Positions 35,162-45,233 of a DNA stretch of 64,000 bases are shown piece after piece. A program made the translations under genes and the position numbers. Within the stretch, counting starts at the first letter, position 1, and every line of letters starts with the position of its first letter. The notes beneath the pieces are model-generated. The model ran no database searches and was not told the DNA's origin. It was given only the letters and a program-made list of their open reading frames with translations. The stretch comes from Polaribacter sp. KT25b (lineage in GTDB: Bacteria; Bacteroidota; Bacteroidia; Flavobacteriales; Flavobacteriaceae): NCBI RefSeq assembly GCF_900105145.1, contig NZ_LT629752.1:2752001-2816000 (forward strand), written 5' to 3'.

Positions 35162-36292
35162 TTAATAATTGTCATAAATTTCTCCTAAATCAAACGATAA
35201 AGAAAAGCGTAATGAGTTTTCTAATGGGTTATTTACATCAGAACCATTTATTAAATAAGACAAATCAACATTTAATGCATTGGTCTTAAAACCAGCACCT
35301 AACGTAAAATATTGTCTATTCCCTTTGTCTTCACTTTCATGAAAATATCCAGCACGTAAAGCAAAAGCATTGTTGTATAAATATTCTGCTCCTAAAGCAT
35401 AGGTAAATTCTTTCATTTCTTCGCTAAATCCTCCTGGAGCATCTCCAAAAGAGCTAAACATACCTTCAATCCAACCTTGATCTTCATCTGCTGTATCATC
35501 TCCAGAATAAGGCACTAATAATTTAGTAAACTCTACTGTTGTAGAAATAATATTGTAATCGTCTAAAATAAAATCGAAACCTCCACCTAATTTTAAATTT
35601 GTAGGAATAAAATCTTCTTCTCCCGGAGTGTAAGAAACTTTAGGTCCTATATTGGCAATATTGAAACCAATTCTATAACGTCCATTAAAATTACCATAGT
35701 TTTCTTCAAAAGATTGATAATATCCAGAAACATCTACACCAAAAGAATTAATGGGTTGTAAGTTACTATTGGTTCCATTAAAAGTTAAATTAGAACGAAT
35801 ATATTTTAAAGAAACTCCCATAGAGAAAGTTTCACTTAATTTTAAAGCATAAGAACCTGTTGCTACCAATTCATTTGGGTTAATAGAACCATTATCGCTA
35901 CCATCATTATTTGTTAAATTTATTTCTCCTAAAGAAAAATATTTAAAATCTGCTCCCCAAGCAGAGTTTTCGCTAAACCTATTAATATAAGAACCACTTC
36001 CTACAAAAATATCATCGGTTAAATTACGCAACCAAGGCGAATACGTTAATCCCGTTTTTATTTGTCGATCACTAAAAACAATTTTTGCTGGATTGTGAAA
36101 TAAAGAAAAAGCATCTGCTGTTGTAGCAACCCCCATATCTCCCATTCCTGCTGCTCTAGCATCTGGTACTATCAATAAAAAAGGAACTGCTGTAGTAATT
36201 CCTCCAATATCATCTGTATTTATTGTTGTTTGTGCGCTTGTTTTTAAACTTACTAGAGCACAAAGTGCTATACAAAATCCAATTTTCTTCAT
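35162..36292 (-). CDS. porV: Type IX secretion system outer-membrane shuttle protein PorV
   Basis: A 376-residue FadL-like beta-barrel protein of the T9SS. It has a signal peptide (1-21, ending KTSAQ), then the conserved TAVPFLLIVPDARAAGMGDMG and FSLFHNPAKIVF segments, and ends with SLRFSLSFDL. PorV carries secreted substrates from the Sov/SprA channel to the PorU sortase. It starts 38 bp after porU on the same strand, the standard flavobacterial order. Confidence 0.95.
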   Translation of the reverse strand: MKKIGFCIALCALVSLKTSAQTTINTDDIGGITTAVPFLLIVPDARAAGMGDMGVATTADAFSLFHNPAKIVFSDRQIKTGLTYSPWLRNLTDDIFVGSGSYINRFSENSAWGADFKYFSLGEINLTNNDGSDNGSINPNELVATGSYALKLSETFSMGVSLKYIRSNLTFNGTNSNLQPINSFGVDVSGYYQSFEENYGNFNGRYRIGFNIANIGPKVSYTPGEEDFIPTNLKLGGGFDFILDDYNIISTTVEFTKLLVPYSGDDTADEDQGWIEGMFSSFGDAPGGFSEEMKEFTYALGAEYLYNNAFALRAGYFHESEDKGNRQYFTLGAGFKTNALNVDLSYLINGSDVNNPLENSLRFSLSFDLGEIYDNY

Positions 36293-36330
36293 TTTCTGTT
36301 TTTCTCGTTTGTTTTACAAATATCTAATTT

Positions 36331-39300
36331 TTATTGCAGTATTACTAATTTTTCATACTTCTCTGAAACCAAATTATTCGTTGTAGATTTTACTCTTAAT
36401 TTATAAATATATACTCCTTTTCCTATTTTATTTCCAAAATCGTCTAAACCATTCCAAGTAATACTTCTAGATAAATTACCTGTTGTTTGTACATTCTGAT
36501 TAATGGTTTTTACCAATTTACCAGACACAGTAAAAATTTGAACCTGAACCTCTAAAGGTTCATTTGGTTTGTTATGATTAAACCAAAACTCTGTATAATT
36601 TACAAACGGATTTGGATAATTTAATACGTTTTCTAAATTTAAAATCGCATCACTTACTACCACAAAATTTAACGTTGTTTCTGATGAGTTATTGTAAGTA
36701 TCCCATGCTTTTAATTTTAAAGTATGCGGCCCAACTTCTAAATCACTTAAAGTATAGGTTACTTTTCCTTTAGAAAAATCGTTAAGTTCTGTTTGATAAA
36801 AATCATTTAAAATAATTGGGTTTGTAGTATCGCCATCTAAAATACCCACAATATCATGATCTACCGCAGTTATAGAAGTATTAATTCCGCTAGCATCAAA
36901 TAAAACTGCTATTAAATTAGGAGAAGCATTGGTATTGCCTCCATCAATAAAAGACTCATCATTCATAAATAATTTTATTTCTGGTCCAAGTGCATCATCA
37001 GGCGCATTTTCATCGATTCCACCAACCACAACATCAAAATTATAACCTGCTTTATCTATTTCTCCATTTTCTGCATAAAAACTTAATTTTCCTTTCCCGT
37101 AAGCAATTTTAATATCTTTTGGCACAATAAAATCAAAACTAAAAGCACCATTTTCTACCGTAGATTTTCCTCTAAACAACTTACTATCTTGTGTATCAAA
37201 AGTCATTTTAATGCCATAACCATCATTATCTAACGTCGTTTTATCAATTAATTTGTCGAAAACAGTAGTAGAAAGTGTCCCATTAAAATCGGTTAAAACT
37301 GCATTTAAATTATCGGTTACAACACCTTCAAATTTCACTTTTGATAAAGCTCTTATAGTATCTAAAGACGTTGTTATATCCACATCATTCATTTTAGTAA
37401 TGCGAATGTTTGGTTTCGGAATTGCTAATTTCATGGCAGGATCGCCAAAAGAATAAATAAAGAATTTTTGCGTGCTAGAAAAATTATTTTTCGTGGTCAT
37501 TAAGGCTTCTGCTATTGTAAAATCCTCATCATTAAATGCGAGTAAAACACGAATCAAAGCTTCGTTAAAATTTTGGCCAACAGTAATATAAACCTCTCTT
37601 GTAGTTGTTATCATACTTGCAGCTCCTCCTGTTTCATTTTTTAGCGTGAGCTCGCCCGCAGTAATTCTACTTGGGTTATCGAATCTAGAAAAATCGCAAG
37701 TAACTGTAATTAAAAGCGGCAATGTATTTGGGTTATTAAAACCTTGAATTTGTGGAACATCTAAAATTCTTTCTGTAGCAAAACCATCTTCTCCTCCATG
37801 ACCAAAATAATCAAAAACCAAAGTTCCTTTTTCGATGGCATTTGTAATTGCTAAGTTTACATCTGGATAGCGTTCTCCTCCAGATGAATTTTCTTGCACA
37901 TACGCATCTGAATAAATTTTATTGATATTAAAAATTGGTTGATTTGCTTTAATTTCGTCTGCAATAGATTCTACACCTTGTTCTAAAACTTCTTCGCCAG
38001 TGGCATCAATATCATCGGCAACCAAAGTGATTGTATTTCGCCAATCTCCAATGGTATTTTTATTGTAATAATTTAAAATTTTATCAACAACAATTGTTGC
38101 TTCAGAAATTGTAGAAACAGGAATTCTACTAGATGCGATATCTACCGTATGACTGCTAGACATCGTGCCTTCATTATCATCCATCATTACATAAAAATCG
38201 TCTGTAACCCAAGAACTCGCTAAATTAAAACTAATTGTAGACAGTTTTACAGGTACAATATTATTATTAGCTTGTATTCTGTCTTTATAATCATATGAAG
38301 CATCTCCAAAAAAGCAGACATATTTTAATTTTTTATCTTCGGATGAATTTGTATCGTATACATGTTTTATAAAATCTCTAATTCCTGTAATATCTTTAGA
38401 ACCAGAAGAATACTCATTATATATTTCATCTAACAAAACGACTTTGGTTGTTAAATTGGAATTATTTTGATGATAATCTGCTAATCTTTGTGCTTGTGCA
38501 GAAAGTTCTGAATTTGTTATTACAATATAATTAATGTCATTTAAAGCATGTAAATTCTGATTTATAACTTTAGAATTATCAACTGTTTCTGGTAAATAAT
38601 AATCGCTGTCGTCTAAAATAATATATTCTTTTAAACTTGCTGCATTGTCTTTAAACGTAAAATCATTTGTAATACTTTCATTTATTATTAGCTGCGGATT
38701 AATTGCTGTTGTTACATCCCAAACTTGAAAAGCATTACTTCCGTTTGTTATTTGATATTCAACAACTCCAGTTGCATTTGCTTGCGCTAAACTTCTAAAT
38801 GAAAATTGATAATCAGAAAAAGACAATTTCTTTTTTCCAACAATTTCTATATAATCTAAAAATGCATTTGCAGACGGGTTTCCATTATTATTAAACGTAA
38901 TTGCAACTTCAATACTTTCGGCACTGTTTGTTATGGTTCCATTTCTTTCTACATCGTATGCTTTTGTTAATGAACTTGCATTTACCATAGGGTAACTAAT
39001 AGTAAAAACATCTTTGGCGTTCACTTTTACATCCATAGTAGAGGAAGCTACCGAGTTAGAAACACCTCTTACTCTTACATTTAAATCTGTATTTGGGGCA
39101 GCATTTTTAAACGGAATTTTAAAACTCTGTGTATTTACAATATTAAAATCTTCTGTAAAAAACCATTGTGTACCCACTGCAAAAAGACTTTTTTCTTCTT
39201 TTTCATAAAAATTAAAATCATCAAAAACACTTATTTGAGAAGTAGCACTTGTTGTAATTGGTGTTTTGGGAGTTATTCTTTTTCCGTCCGTATCATTTAC

Positions 39301-39726
39301 TGTAATAAAATAATACGCTTTATCAGAATAAATATTTTGTCTGTGTTTTATAGAGTTTGCACTCACATTTACTTCCCAATCATGAGGACCTTTTGCATAA
39401 AAAAGGATATAATCAGAATTATCAAAAGAACCATCGCTTTCTCCTTCTATATAAATAGCGTTTTCTTGTAGGCCATCATATCTAAAATCACTATTTAATT
39501 CGGGTAAAAGTTGACCTCCATTACCATAAATATGTATTTTCTTCGGATTTAATCCGCTGGTAGAAACACCTATTCTTTGCAATAAATTTCGATCAATCTT
39601 AAATACACCCGTTGTATCTACCGAAAACTTATACCAATCTCCAGAAGACAAAACGGAATTTGAACGCTGAGCTACACTAAACTGTACTAAAAAGAGGCAA
39701 AAAATAAGAAATAACTGTTTTTTCAT
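36331..39726 (-). CDS. porU: Type IX secretion system sortase PorU
   Basis: PorU is the cell-surface C25 (gingipain-like) peptidase that removes the T9SS signal from cargo. I use the ATG at 39726 (MKKQLFLIFC), giving 1131 residues and a signal peptide to about residue 19 (FSVAQ). The C25 domain spans about 400-770; the catalytic pair is H643 (FDYFGHGGEDG) and C677 (ITVTCDFSRFDNP). The C-terminus (NYPNPFVNYTEFWFNH to VSEKYEKLVIL) is a FlgD-like Ig / T9SS-type end that holds PorU in the complex. Its promoter is at 39774-39805 and porV follows. Confidence 0.95.
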   Translation of the reverse strand: MKKQLFLIFCLFLVQFSVAQRSNSVLSSGDWYKFSVDTTGVFKIDRNLLQRIGVSTSGLNPKKIHIYGNGGQLLPELNSDFRYDGLQENAIYIEGESDGSFDNSDYILFYAKGPHDWEVNVSANSIKHRQNIYSDKAYYFITVNDTDGKRITPKTPITTSATSQISVFDDFNFYEKEEKSLFAVGTQWFFTEDFNIVNTQSFKIPFKNAAPNTDLNVRVRGVSNSVASSTMDVKVNAKDVFTISYPMVNASSLTKAYDVERNGTITNSAESIEVAITFNNNGNPSANAFLDYIEIVGKKKLSFSDYQFSFRSLAQANATGVVEYQITNGSNAFQVWDVTTAINPQLIINESITNDFTFKDNAASLKEYIILDDSDYYLPETVDNSKVINQNLHALNDINYIVITNSELSAQAQRLADYHQNNSNLTTKVVLLDEIYNEYSSGSKDITGIRDFIKHVYDTNSSEDKKLKYVCFFGDASYDYKDRIQANNNIVPVKLSTISFNLASSWVTDDFYVMMDDNEGTMSSSHTVDIASSRIPVSTISEATIVVDKILNYYNKNTIGDWRNTITLVADDIDATGEEVLEQGVESIADEIKANQPIFNINKIYSDAYVQENSSGGERYPDVNLAITNAIEKGTLVFDYFGHGGEDGFATERILDVPQIQGFNNPNTLPLLITVTCDFSRFDNPSRITAGELTLKNETGGAASMITTTREVYITVGQNFNEALIRVLLAFNDEDFTIAEALMTTKNNFSSTQKFFIYSFGDPAMKLAIPKPNIRITKMNDVDITTSLDTIRALSKVKFEGVVTDNLNAVLTDFNGTLSTTVFDKLIDKTTLDNDGYGIKMTFDTQDSKLFRGKSTVENGAFSFDFIVPKDIKIAYGKGKLSFYAENGEIDKAGYNFDVVVGGIDENAPDDALGPEIKLFMNDESFIDGGNTNASPNLIAVLFDASGINTSITAVDHDIVGILDGDTTNPIILNDFYQTELNDFSKGKVTYTLSDLEVGPHTLKLKAWDTYNNSSETTLNFVVVSDAILNLENVLNYPNPFVNYTEFWFNHNKPNEPLEVQVQIFTVSGKLVKTINQNVQTTGNLSRSITWNGLDDFGNKIGKGVYIYKLRVKSTTNNLVSEKYEKLVILQ

Positions 39727-39773
39727 ATAAGTATTCAAATAACGCAAATAATTTTTAGATATTTTATTGATGA

Positions 39774-39805
39774 CAAATATAAATTATACTAAAGTAAAAA
39801 AGCAA
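39774..39805 (-). promoter_or_regulatory. Promoter of porU-porV
   Basis: On the minus strand TTG (39805-39803), 21 bp, then TATATTTG (39781-39774), 47 bp upstream of the porU ATG. Both elements match the flavobacterial consensus. Confidence 0.65.
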
Positions 39806-39856
39806 TCGTTTATTAAGAATAAGCATAAAAATGATTCGTTAATTTTTACATTTTAC

Positions 39857-39885
39857 TTGTTAGAAATTATATTTATTGTAAATTG
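39857..39885 (+). promoter_or_regulatory. Candidate promoter of gldJ
   Basis: TTG (39857-39859), 19 bp, TAAATTG (39879-39885), one T short of the TAnnTTTG consensus, 38 bp before the ATG. Confidence 0.4.
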
Positions 39886-39923
39886 CATCACTATAAAACA
39901 CCCTATTAATATTAAATTAGGAA

Positions 39924-41603
39924 ATGAAAAACATTTTTAAAATAACATTAGTTGTTCTAACAACAGTACTGTTAACTAACTGTAATAGATCGAATGCTAA
40001 TAAATCTAGGTTAACTGGTTTATCTTTTAACGATCCAAAAAACGGTAACTTTATTAAAGGTAACGAAGATGCTGGCCAAAAACCACCATTAGGTATGGTT
40101 GCAGTAGAAGGCGGTACTTTTACTATGGGGCAAGTACAAGACGATGTAATGTTCGATTGGAATACAACACCAAGAAAACTACATGTACGTTCTTTTTATA
40201 TGGATGAAGCAGAAGTCACCAACTCTGAATATTTTTTATATGTACAATATATGAAGAATGTTTTTCCTCCATCCGAAGAAAATTACAAACATATTTATAA
40301 TGCTATTTTACCAGACACGTTAGTTTGGAGAAAAAGTTTAGGAAATACAGATATTTTATCTGAAAACTATTTTCGCCATCCTGCGTATTCAGATTATCCT
40401 GTGGTTGGTGTTAGCTGGTTGCAAGCAAACGAATATTGTAAATGGCGTACAAATGCTGTAAACCTAAAAAACTTAATAGATAAAGGTCATATTAAAAATA
40501 TTTTTGAACAAGATTCTATTAGCAACTTTTTTGATACAGATGTTTTCTTAACAGATGCTACTCAATTATTTAATGGTGATTCTACCGTTTATAAAAAAGG
40601 GGTAGGTAGAACTTTAAGAAAAAAAGGAGACCCAAAACGTACGAGAGGTTCTTTTCAAGGTAGAAAAATTACCCAAGCAGATGGTATTTTAACACAACGT
40701 TTTAGATTACCAACAGAAGCTGAATGGGAATTTGCAGCGAAAGCAAATATAGAAAACCGAGAATATAACAATATTAGAGGTAGAAAAAAATATGCTTGGA
40801 ATGGTAAATATACTAGAGAAAAAGGAAAAAGAGATAGAGGAGATCAATTAGCAAACTTTAAACAAGGTAACGGACAATATAGTGGTTTACCAGGTTGGAG
40901 TTCTGATGGAGCTGATATTCCTAACAAAATAAAATCATATCCTCCAAACGGATTTGGATTGTATGATATGTCTGGAAATGTAGCAGAATGGGTTGCAGAT
41001 GTGTATAGACCTATAATTGACAATGAAGCTAACGACTTTAATTATTTTAGAGGAAATATATTTACCAAAAAAATGATTGATGAAAATGGTAATGTTGTTA
41101 TTGCTGCTAATGATGAAAGCGCTGAAGTAGAATTCGACACATTGCCAAATGGTAAAATTATTCCTAAGCAATTACCAGGAACTATTAAATACATTCCAAT
41201 TACTAAAGACGATGCTACATTAAGAAGAAACTTTTCTGTTTCTAACAATGCAAATATTGATGATGGCGATTTAAACTCTTCACGTTTTTACGAAGATGAT
41301 GAAGATGAATTTAAATCGAAACCAAATATGTACAACTCACCTAAAAGTCCAACAATTGTAACAGATGCCAATGGAAAAACAACTTTTACAAATGATGACA
41401 AAATGAGAACTACGTTAATTAGTGATAATAGTAGAGTGTATAAAGGTGGTGCTTGGTCTGATAGAGAATATTGGTTAGATCCTGCGCAAAGAAGATATTT
41501 ACCAGAATACATGGCAACAAGCTTTATTGGTTTTAGATGTGTATCTGATAAAGTTGGACCAATGTCTACAGGAAAAAGAAAAGCTAGAAACCCTAGCAGA
41601 TAA
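39924..41603 (+). CDS. gldJ: Gliding motility lipoprotein GldJ
   Basis: GldJ is an outer-membrane lipoprotein required for gliding and for stability of GldK/T9SS components. The 559-residue product has a signal peptide with lipobox C20 (VLLTNC) and an FGE-sulfatase-like fold: GMVAVEGGTFTMGQ (57-70), YPVVGVSWLQANEYCKW, RLPTEAEWEFAAKAN, GLYDMSGNVAEWVADVY and, at the end, YKGGAWSDREYWL and GFRCVSD. Long insertions (for example after residue 360) are typical of GldJ. It is divergent from porU, and murF follows after the terminator, the usual flavobacterial neighbourhood. Confidence 0.95.
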   Translation: MKNIFKITLVVLTTVLLTNCNRSNANKSRLTGLSFNDPKNGNFIKGNEDAGQKPPLGMVAVEGGTFTMGQVQDDVMFDWNTTPRKLHVRSFYMDEAEVTNSEYFLYVQYMKNVFPPSEENYKHIYNAILPDTLVWRKSLGNTDILSENYFRHPAYSDYPVVGVSWLQANEYCKWRTNAVNLKNLIDKGHIKNIFEQDSISNFFDTDVFLTDATQLFNGDSTVYKKGVGRTLRKKGDPKRTRGSFQGRKITQADGILTQRFRLPTEAEWEFAAKANIENREYNNIRGRKKYAWNGKYTREKGKRDRGDQLANFKQGNGQYSGLPGWSSDGADIPNKIKSYPPNGFGLYDMSGNVAEWVADVYRPIIDNEANDFNYFRGNIFTKKMIDENGNVVIAANDESAEVEFDTLPNGKIIPKQLPGTIKYIPITKDDATLRRNFSVSNNANIDDGDLNSSRFYEDDEDEFKSKPNMYNSPKSPTIVTDANGKTTFTNDDKMRTTLISDNSRVYKGGAWSDREYWLDPAQRRYLPEYMATSFIGFRCVSDKVGPMSTGKRKARNPSR

Positions 41604-41624
41604 GACATTAACAATAAAAAAAAT

Positions 41625-41657
41625 ACCTCATTATTTGAAAGATAATGAGGTTTTTTT
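41625..41657 (+). terminator. Terminator after gldJ
   Basis: ACCTCATTAT and ATAATGAGGT form a perfect 10-bp stem with loop TTGAAAG, followed by T7. Confidence 0.9.
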
Positions 41658-41663
41658 ATACGC

Positions 41664-41783
41664 TAAAAAACAAGTAAATCAACGACCTCGCCTCACGGGT
41701 AAGAGGTATGCTTCCGTAACAAACATCTTAGATTTCAAGGCAAGCCTTGGCGAATTAAACCCTTGGCTATTGATTAAATAATT
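41664..41783. other. Unexplained structured intergenic stretch
   Basis: Between the gldJ terminator and murF, this 120-bp stretch is richer in G and C than its flanks. It holds short inverted repeats, ACCTC/GAGGT (about 41686-41708) and CAAGGC-AA-GCCTTG (about 41738-41751). The reading frame across it has no family match and starts inside gldJ. It could be a degenerate repeat or a small structured RNA. The remaining 140 bp to murF contain a short TTGCC/GGCAA hairpin (about 41853-41869) and no other gene. Confidence 0.4.
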
Positions 41784-41925
41784 TTTAGTATTTCTAACAC
41801 CTTTTCGTTATGCTAAATTTTACAACTTTAACTTTACTACGTTTTTAAAATTATTGCCCTAACAAGGCAAAAAATAAATTTACAAAATTCTTACAAGAAT
41901 TAGCGCTTTTAAGTATATTTAAAAA

Positions 41926-43182
41926 ATGAAAATAGCCAATCTATACAATATATATCGTCAACATTTTCTGGTAGATACAGACACTAGAAACATCAGAAAA
42001 AACACCATTTTCTTTGCGTTAAAGGGCGAGAATTTTAATGGAAACACATTTGCCGAACAAGCTTTAAAACTTGGCGCAAGTTATGCCGTTGTAGATGAAC
42101 CTGCTTATAAAACATGCGAAAATATCATTTTGGTTACGGATGTTTTAAAGACGCTACAAGAACTAGCTAATTTTCATAGAAAACAATTACACATTCCTGT
42201 TATTGGTTTAACAGGTAGCAATGGTAAAACGACAACCAAAGAATTGATAAACGTTGTTTTAAGTAAAAAACTTAATGTTACAGCCACTAAAGGAAACTTA
42301 AATAATCATATTGGTGTACCGCTCACACTACTTTCTATGACTGATAAAACAGAACTAGGAATTGTAGAAATGGGTGCAAATCATCAAAAAGAAATTGAAT
42401 TTCTATGCACTATTTGCGAACCAGATTTTGGTTATATCACCAATTTCGGAAAAGCACATTTAGAAGGTTTTGGAAGCTTAGAAGGTGTTATTAATGGAAA
42501 AAGTGAACTATATACGTACTTACAAAAAAATAATAAAACTGCCTTTGTAAATACAGAAGACGCTATTCAAGTTGAAAAAACAAAGGAAATTAAAGCCGTT
42601 TTAATAAATACTGATGAACTTCAGTTTTTAGAAGTAAATCCGTTTGTAAAACTTAGGTATAAAAGTATACAAATTCAAAGTAATTTAATCGGGAAATATA
42701 ATTACACAAATATTGCTGCAGCAATTACAATTGGCGATTATTTTAAAGTTTCAGAGAATGCTATTAAAGAGGCAATAGCATATTATACTCCAACAAATAA
42801 TCGCTCTCAAATAATAAAATCAAAAACAAACACTATTATTTTAGATGCTTATAATGCAAATCCATCAAGCATGAAAGTTGCAATTGAAAATTTTGAAGCA
42901 ATAAAAACAACATCAAAAGCTATTATTTTAGGTGATATGTTTGAATTGGGAAAAGAAAGCTTACAAGAACATCAAGCAATTGTTAATTTGGTAACTTCGC
43001 TTAATTTTAAAGAAACTTATTTTGTTGGAGAGAATTTCTATCAAACAAAAACAGATAAGACTCAATTTAAAACATATCAAGATTTAGAAGCTTTCATCAA
43101 AAAAAATCCTCTAGAAAACCAATCAATTTTAATTAAAGGCTCTAGAGGAATGCGTTTAGAAAGAATTTTAGATTTACTGTAA
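41926..43182 (+). CDS. murF: UDP-N-acetylmuramoyl-tripeptide--D-alanyl-D-alanine ligase
   Basis: Adds D-Ala-D-Ala to the UDP-MurNAc tripeptide, the last cytoplasmic step of peptidoglycan precursor synthesis. The 418-residue protein has the Mur N-domain (to about 85), the ATP loop GLTGSNGKTTTKELI (about 92-106), NNHIGVPLTLLS, EMGANHQKEI and the C-terminal ligase domain with DAYNANPSSM. Length is on the short side of the family (about 430-450), as in other flavobacteria. Confidence 0.97.
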   Translation: MKIANLYNIYRQHFLVDTDTRNIRKNTIFFALKGENFNGNTFAEQALKLGASYAVVDEPAYKTCENIILVTDVLKTLQELANFHRKQLHIPVIGLTGSNGKTTTKELINVVLSKKLNVTATKGNLNNHIGVPLTLLSMTDKTELGIVEMGANHQKEIEFLCTICEPDFGYITNFGKAHLEGFGSLEGVINGKSELYTYLQKNNKTAFVNTEDAIQVEKTKEIKAVLINTDELQFLEVNPFVKLRYKSIQIQSNLIGKYNYTNIAAAITIGDYFKVSENAIKEAIAYYTPTNNRSQIIKSKTNTIILDAYNANPSSMKVAIENFEAIKTTSKAIILGDMFELGKESLQEHQAIVNLVTSLNFKETYFVGENFYQTKTDKTQFKTYQDLEAFIKKNPLENQSILIKGSRGMRLERILDLL

Positions 43183-43266
43183 TCGTCTTTCGTTGGCCGT
43201 TGTTGGTTGACCGACTTTCGTCCTTCGATTTTCGAAAACCGATAAACGAACAACGAATTTCGATTC

Positions 43267-44118
43267 CTATTCAATCAAATTTTTATGATATTCTAATAAA
43301 TTATCAATAGGTCTTTGAATTACATCTGTAATTTTTAAATCATATTTTTCGGCAACTTCTTCTAAAATATCTCTAAAATAGAAAGCGATTGAACCTATAA
43401 AGTACAAAGGTGTTTCGTCTCCTTTTTCAAAAGGTAAAACTCTATATTTAAAGAATTCCTGAAAACCTTTCTTAATAATTTTTTTAATGTATTTATCTTC
43501 TTTAAATTCAAACATAAATTGCGCAAAGTTTGCTAAATACATATTCGGATTTTGTTCTCTGTACAAGTTTTTCTTCACAAAATCTGCCTCCATATTAAAT
43601 TGACTCTCAAATTTTTCTGCAATTTTTTTAGGCATTCTGTCATAATAATAAGCTCTTAACAATCTTTTTCCAAAATAATTACCACTTGCTTCATCCATAA
43701 TAACATATCCTAAAGAAGGCGTTTTCATATGAATATTTTCTCCGTCAAAATAACAACTATTAGAGCCCGTACCTAAAATACAAACTATTGCCGGTTTATT
43801 ACCAGCAACGGCATAAACGGCTGCGAGCATATCTTCTGCAACTACCACTTTAGCATTGATAAAAATAGATTCTAAAACATCTTTTAAAATTTTTGTTGCT
43901 ACAGGAGTTCCACATCCAGCGCCATAAAAAAAGATTTCTGTAACTTCTTTTTTTATTTTAATCAATTGAAACATGTTTATAATCCTGTTTTTCAACTCAA
44001 CCTCTGAAATTACTTCAGGATTTAAACCCAATGTTCTTACCCTAAATGCTTCATTTTTATCTTTATTGATAGCTATCCAATCTGCTTTTGTAGAGCCACC
44101 GTCTGCAATTAAAATCAT
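43267..44118 (-). CDS. BadF/BadG-type ATPase, N-acetylglucosamine kinase-like
   Basis: A 283-residue actin-fold sugar kinase. Phosphate-1 motif LIADGGSTKADWIAI (3-17), phosphate-2 CILGTGSNSCYF and the adenosine-side GSIAFYFRDIL are clear. Family members phosphorylate N-acetylglucosamine or related amino sugars, so peptidoglycan recycling next to murF is a reasonable guess. It converges with murF across an 84-bp gap that contains short GTCTTTCG/CGATTTTCG-like repeats but no clear terminator. Confidence 0.88.
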   Translation of the reverse strand: MILIADGGSTKADWIAINKDKNEAFRVRTLGLNPEVISEVELKNRIINMFQLIKIKKEVTEIFFYGAGCGTPVATKILKDVLESIFINAKVVVAEDMLAAVYAVAGNKPAIVCILGTGSNSCYFDGENIHMKTPSLGYVIMDEASGNYFGKRLLRAYYYDRMPKKIAEKFESQFNMEADFVKKNLYREQNPNMYLANFAQFMFEFKEDKYIKKIIKKGFQEFFKYRVLPFEKGDETPLYFIGSIAFYFRDILEEVAEKYDLKITDVIQRPIDNLLEYHKNLIE

Positions 44119-44304
44119 AATTCTCTTATTTTACTCAAATATATTACAAGTTAAAGTCTTATACAATAGTTTAAGAAACTTCAATCGTTTTCGTTTTAAA
44201 AATAACACATACCGGTATGATTATTTTCCAGCTGATTTCGCAAATAACCGCAGATCATTATCGGTAGAATGAAAAGTGGTTTTACAAAAAACATCCAAAA
44301 TTAA

Positions 44305-45133
44305 CGTCCTTGCGAGGTACGAAGCAATTTTATGGTTAAGTATACATATTCTTAAAGATAATTTCGTCAAAAAAGTCTTCTAAGGTCGAAAAGCATCATG
44401 AGATTTCTCGGCGTTCTTAGCTTCAGAACACGTCATTGCCAGGCACGAAGCAATCTCACTAAAATACACGAACTTTTTAATAAATAAAATACTTTTATTT
44501 AATTCGTCTGAATACAGGTTCTGATTATAGTAACGCTCCTTAATTTATCATTCCGAAATGAGCTTTTTTAGCGATGAAGGAATCTTAATGTTAGGTACTT
44601 CTAAACTATGAGATTTCTCGGCGCTCATATCTTCGCTTTGTCGAAATGACAGCAAGGTATATAACAAATTGCTTTAATCGTACCTCTTTCGCAATGACGG
44701 ATTACATTTAAAAATCACAATCTTAAACCGACATACTTTTATTTTTCGTAGTAATTCAAAAGATATGGAAAGGCTAAGTGTCCAAAGAGTGGAACGGTCT
44801 GGACACGATAGTGGAATATCTTGTAGAATTCGAGAAAAATAAAATAAGTCTAGATTTTTGTTTCTTTTCAGCAATGGAAAAGAAAAGGTAAAATAGGAAG
44901 GAAATTTATATGGTGTGAGAAATCTCATAATTAGTTAATACAAATGATGAGATTTCTCGGCGCTCATATCTTCGCTTTGTCGAAATGACAGCAAGGTCTT
45001 TAACTTGTTACAATATCATTCCGAAATGAGTCTTTTTTTGGCGATTGAGGAATCTAAATATTTAGGACTTCCAAATGAATAGATTGCTTCAATCGAGTTT
45101 GCTTCTTTTATCGCAACAAGCTTTCGCAATCAC
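44305..45133. repeat. Mosaic of degenerate intergenic repeats
   Basis: The 1.1-kb gap before the CpsB-type gene has no gene but holds two repeat families. Type A (arms TCATTCCGAAATGAG and TCTCGGCGCTC...TCGAAATGAC) has one whole unit at 44548-44650, a right half at 44950-44988 and a left half at 45016-45055. Type B (CGTCATTGCGAGGTACGAAG and inverse) is at about 44305-44330, 44432-44457, 44668-44699 (reverse) and as a variant at 45081-45133. An A/B chimera lies at 44399-44457. The segment 44119-44304 shows nothing, and 44723-44906 is treated separately. Confidence 0.8.
44723..44906. other. Non-coding segment with GTGTCCA/TGGACAC hairpin
   Basis: Between repeat copies lies about 180 bp with a perfect 7-bp inverted repeat, GTGTCCA (44778-44784) and TGGACAC (44800-44806), around a 15-nt loop. 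The only open frame across it (minus strand) has no family match. It may be the remnant of a mobile element or an RNA. Confidence 0.35.
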
Positions 45134-45233
45134 TTTTAAACTGTAAACTCTAAAAACAGCATAATTCAAAAACTCACTACCTCAATACTTATTATCAATG
45201 GGAATATTGTAAATTAGCATCAAATTATTAGAA

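Noticed and set aside
41527..41781. Plus-strand frame overlapping the end of gldJ
   Set aside because: It begins within gldJ in another frame, crosses the terminator and has no family resemblance.
44674..44928. Minus-strand open frame of 84 codons
   Set aside because: It covers repeat pieces and the hairpin segment, and shows no domain or coding pattern.
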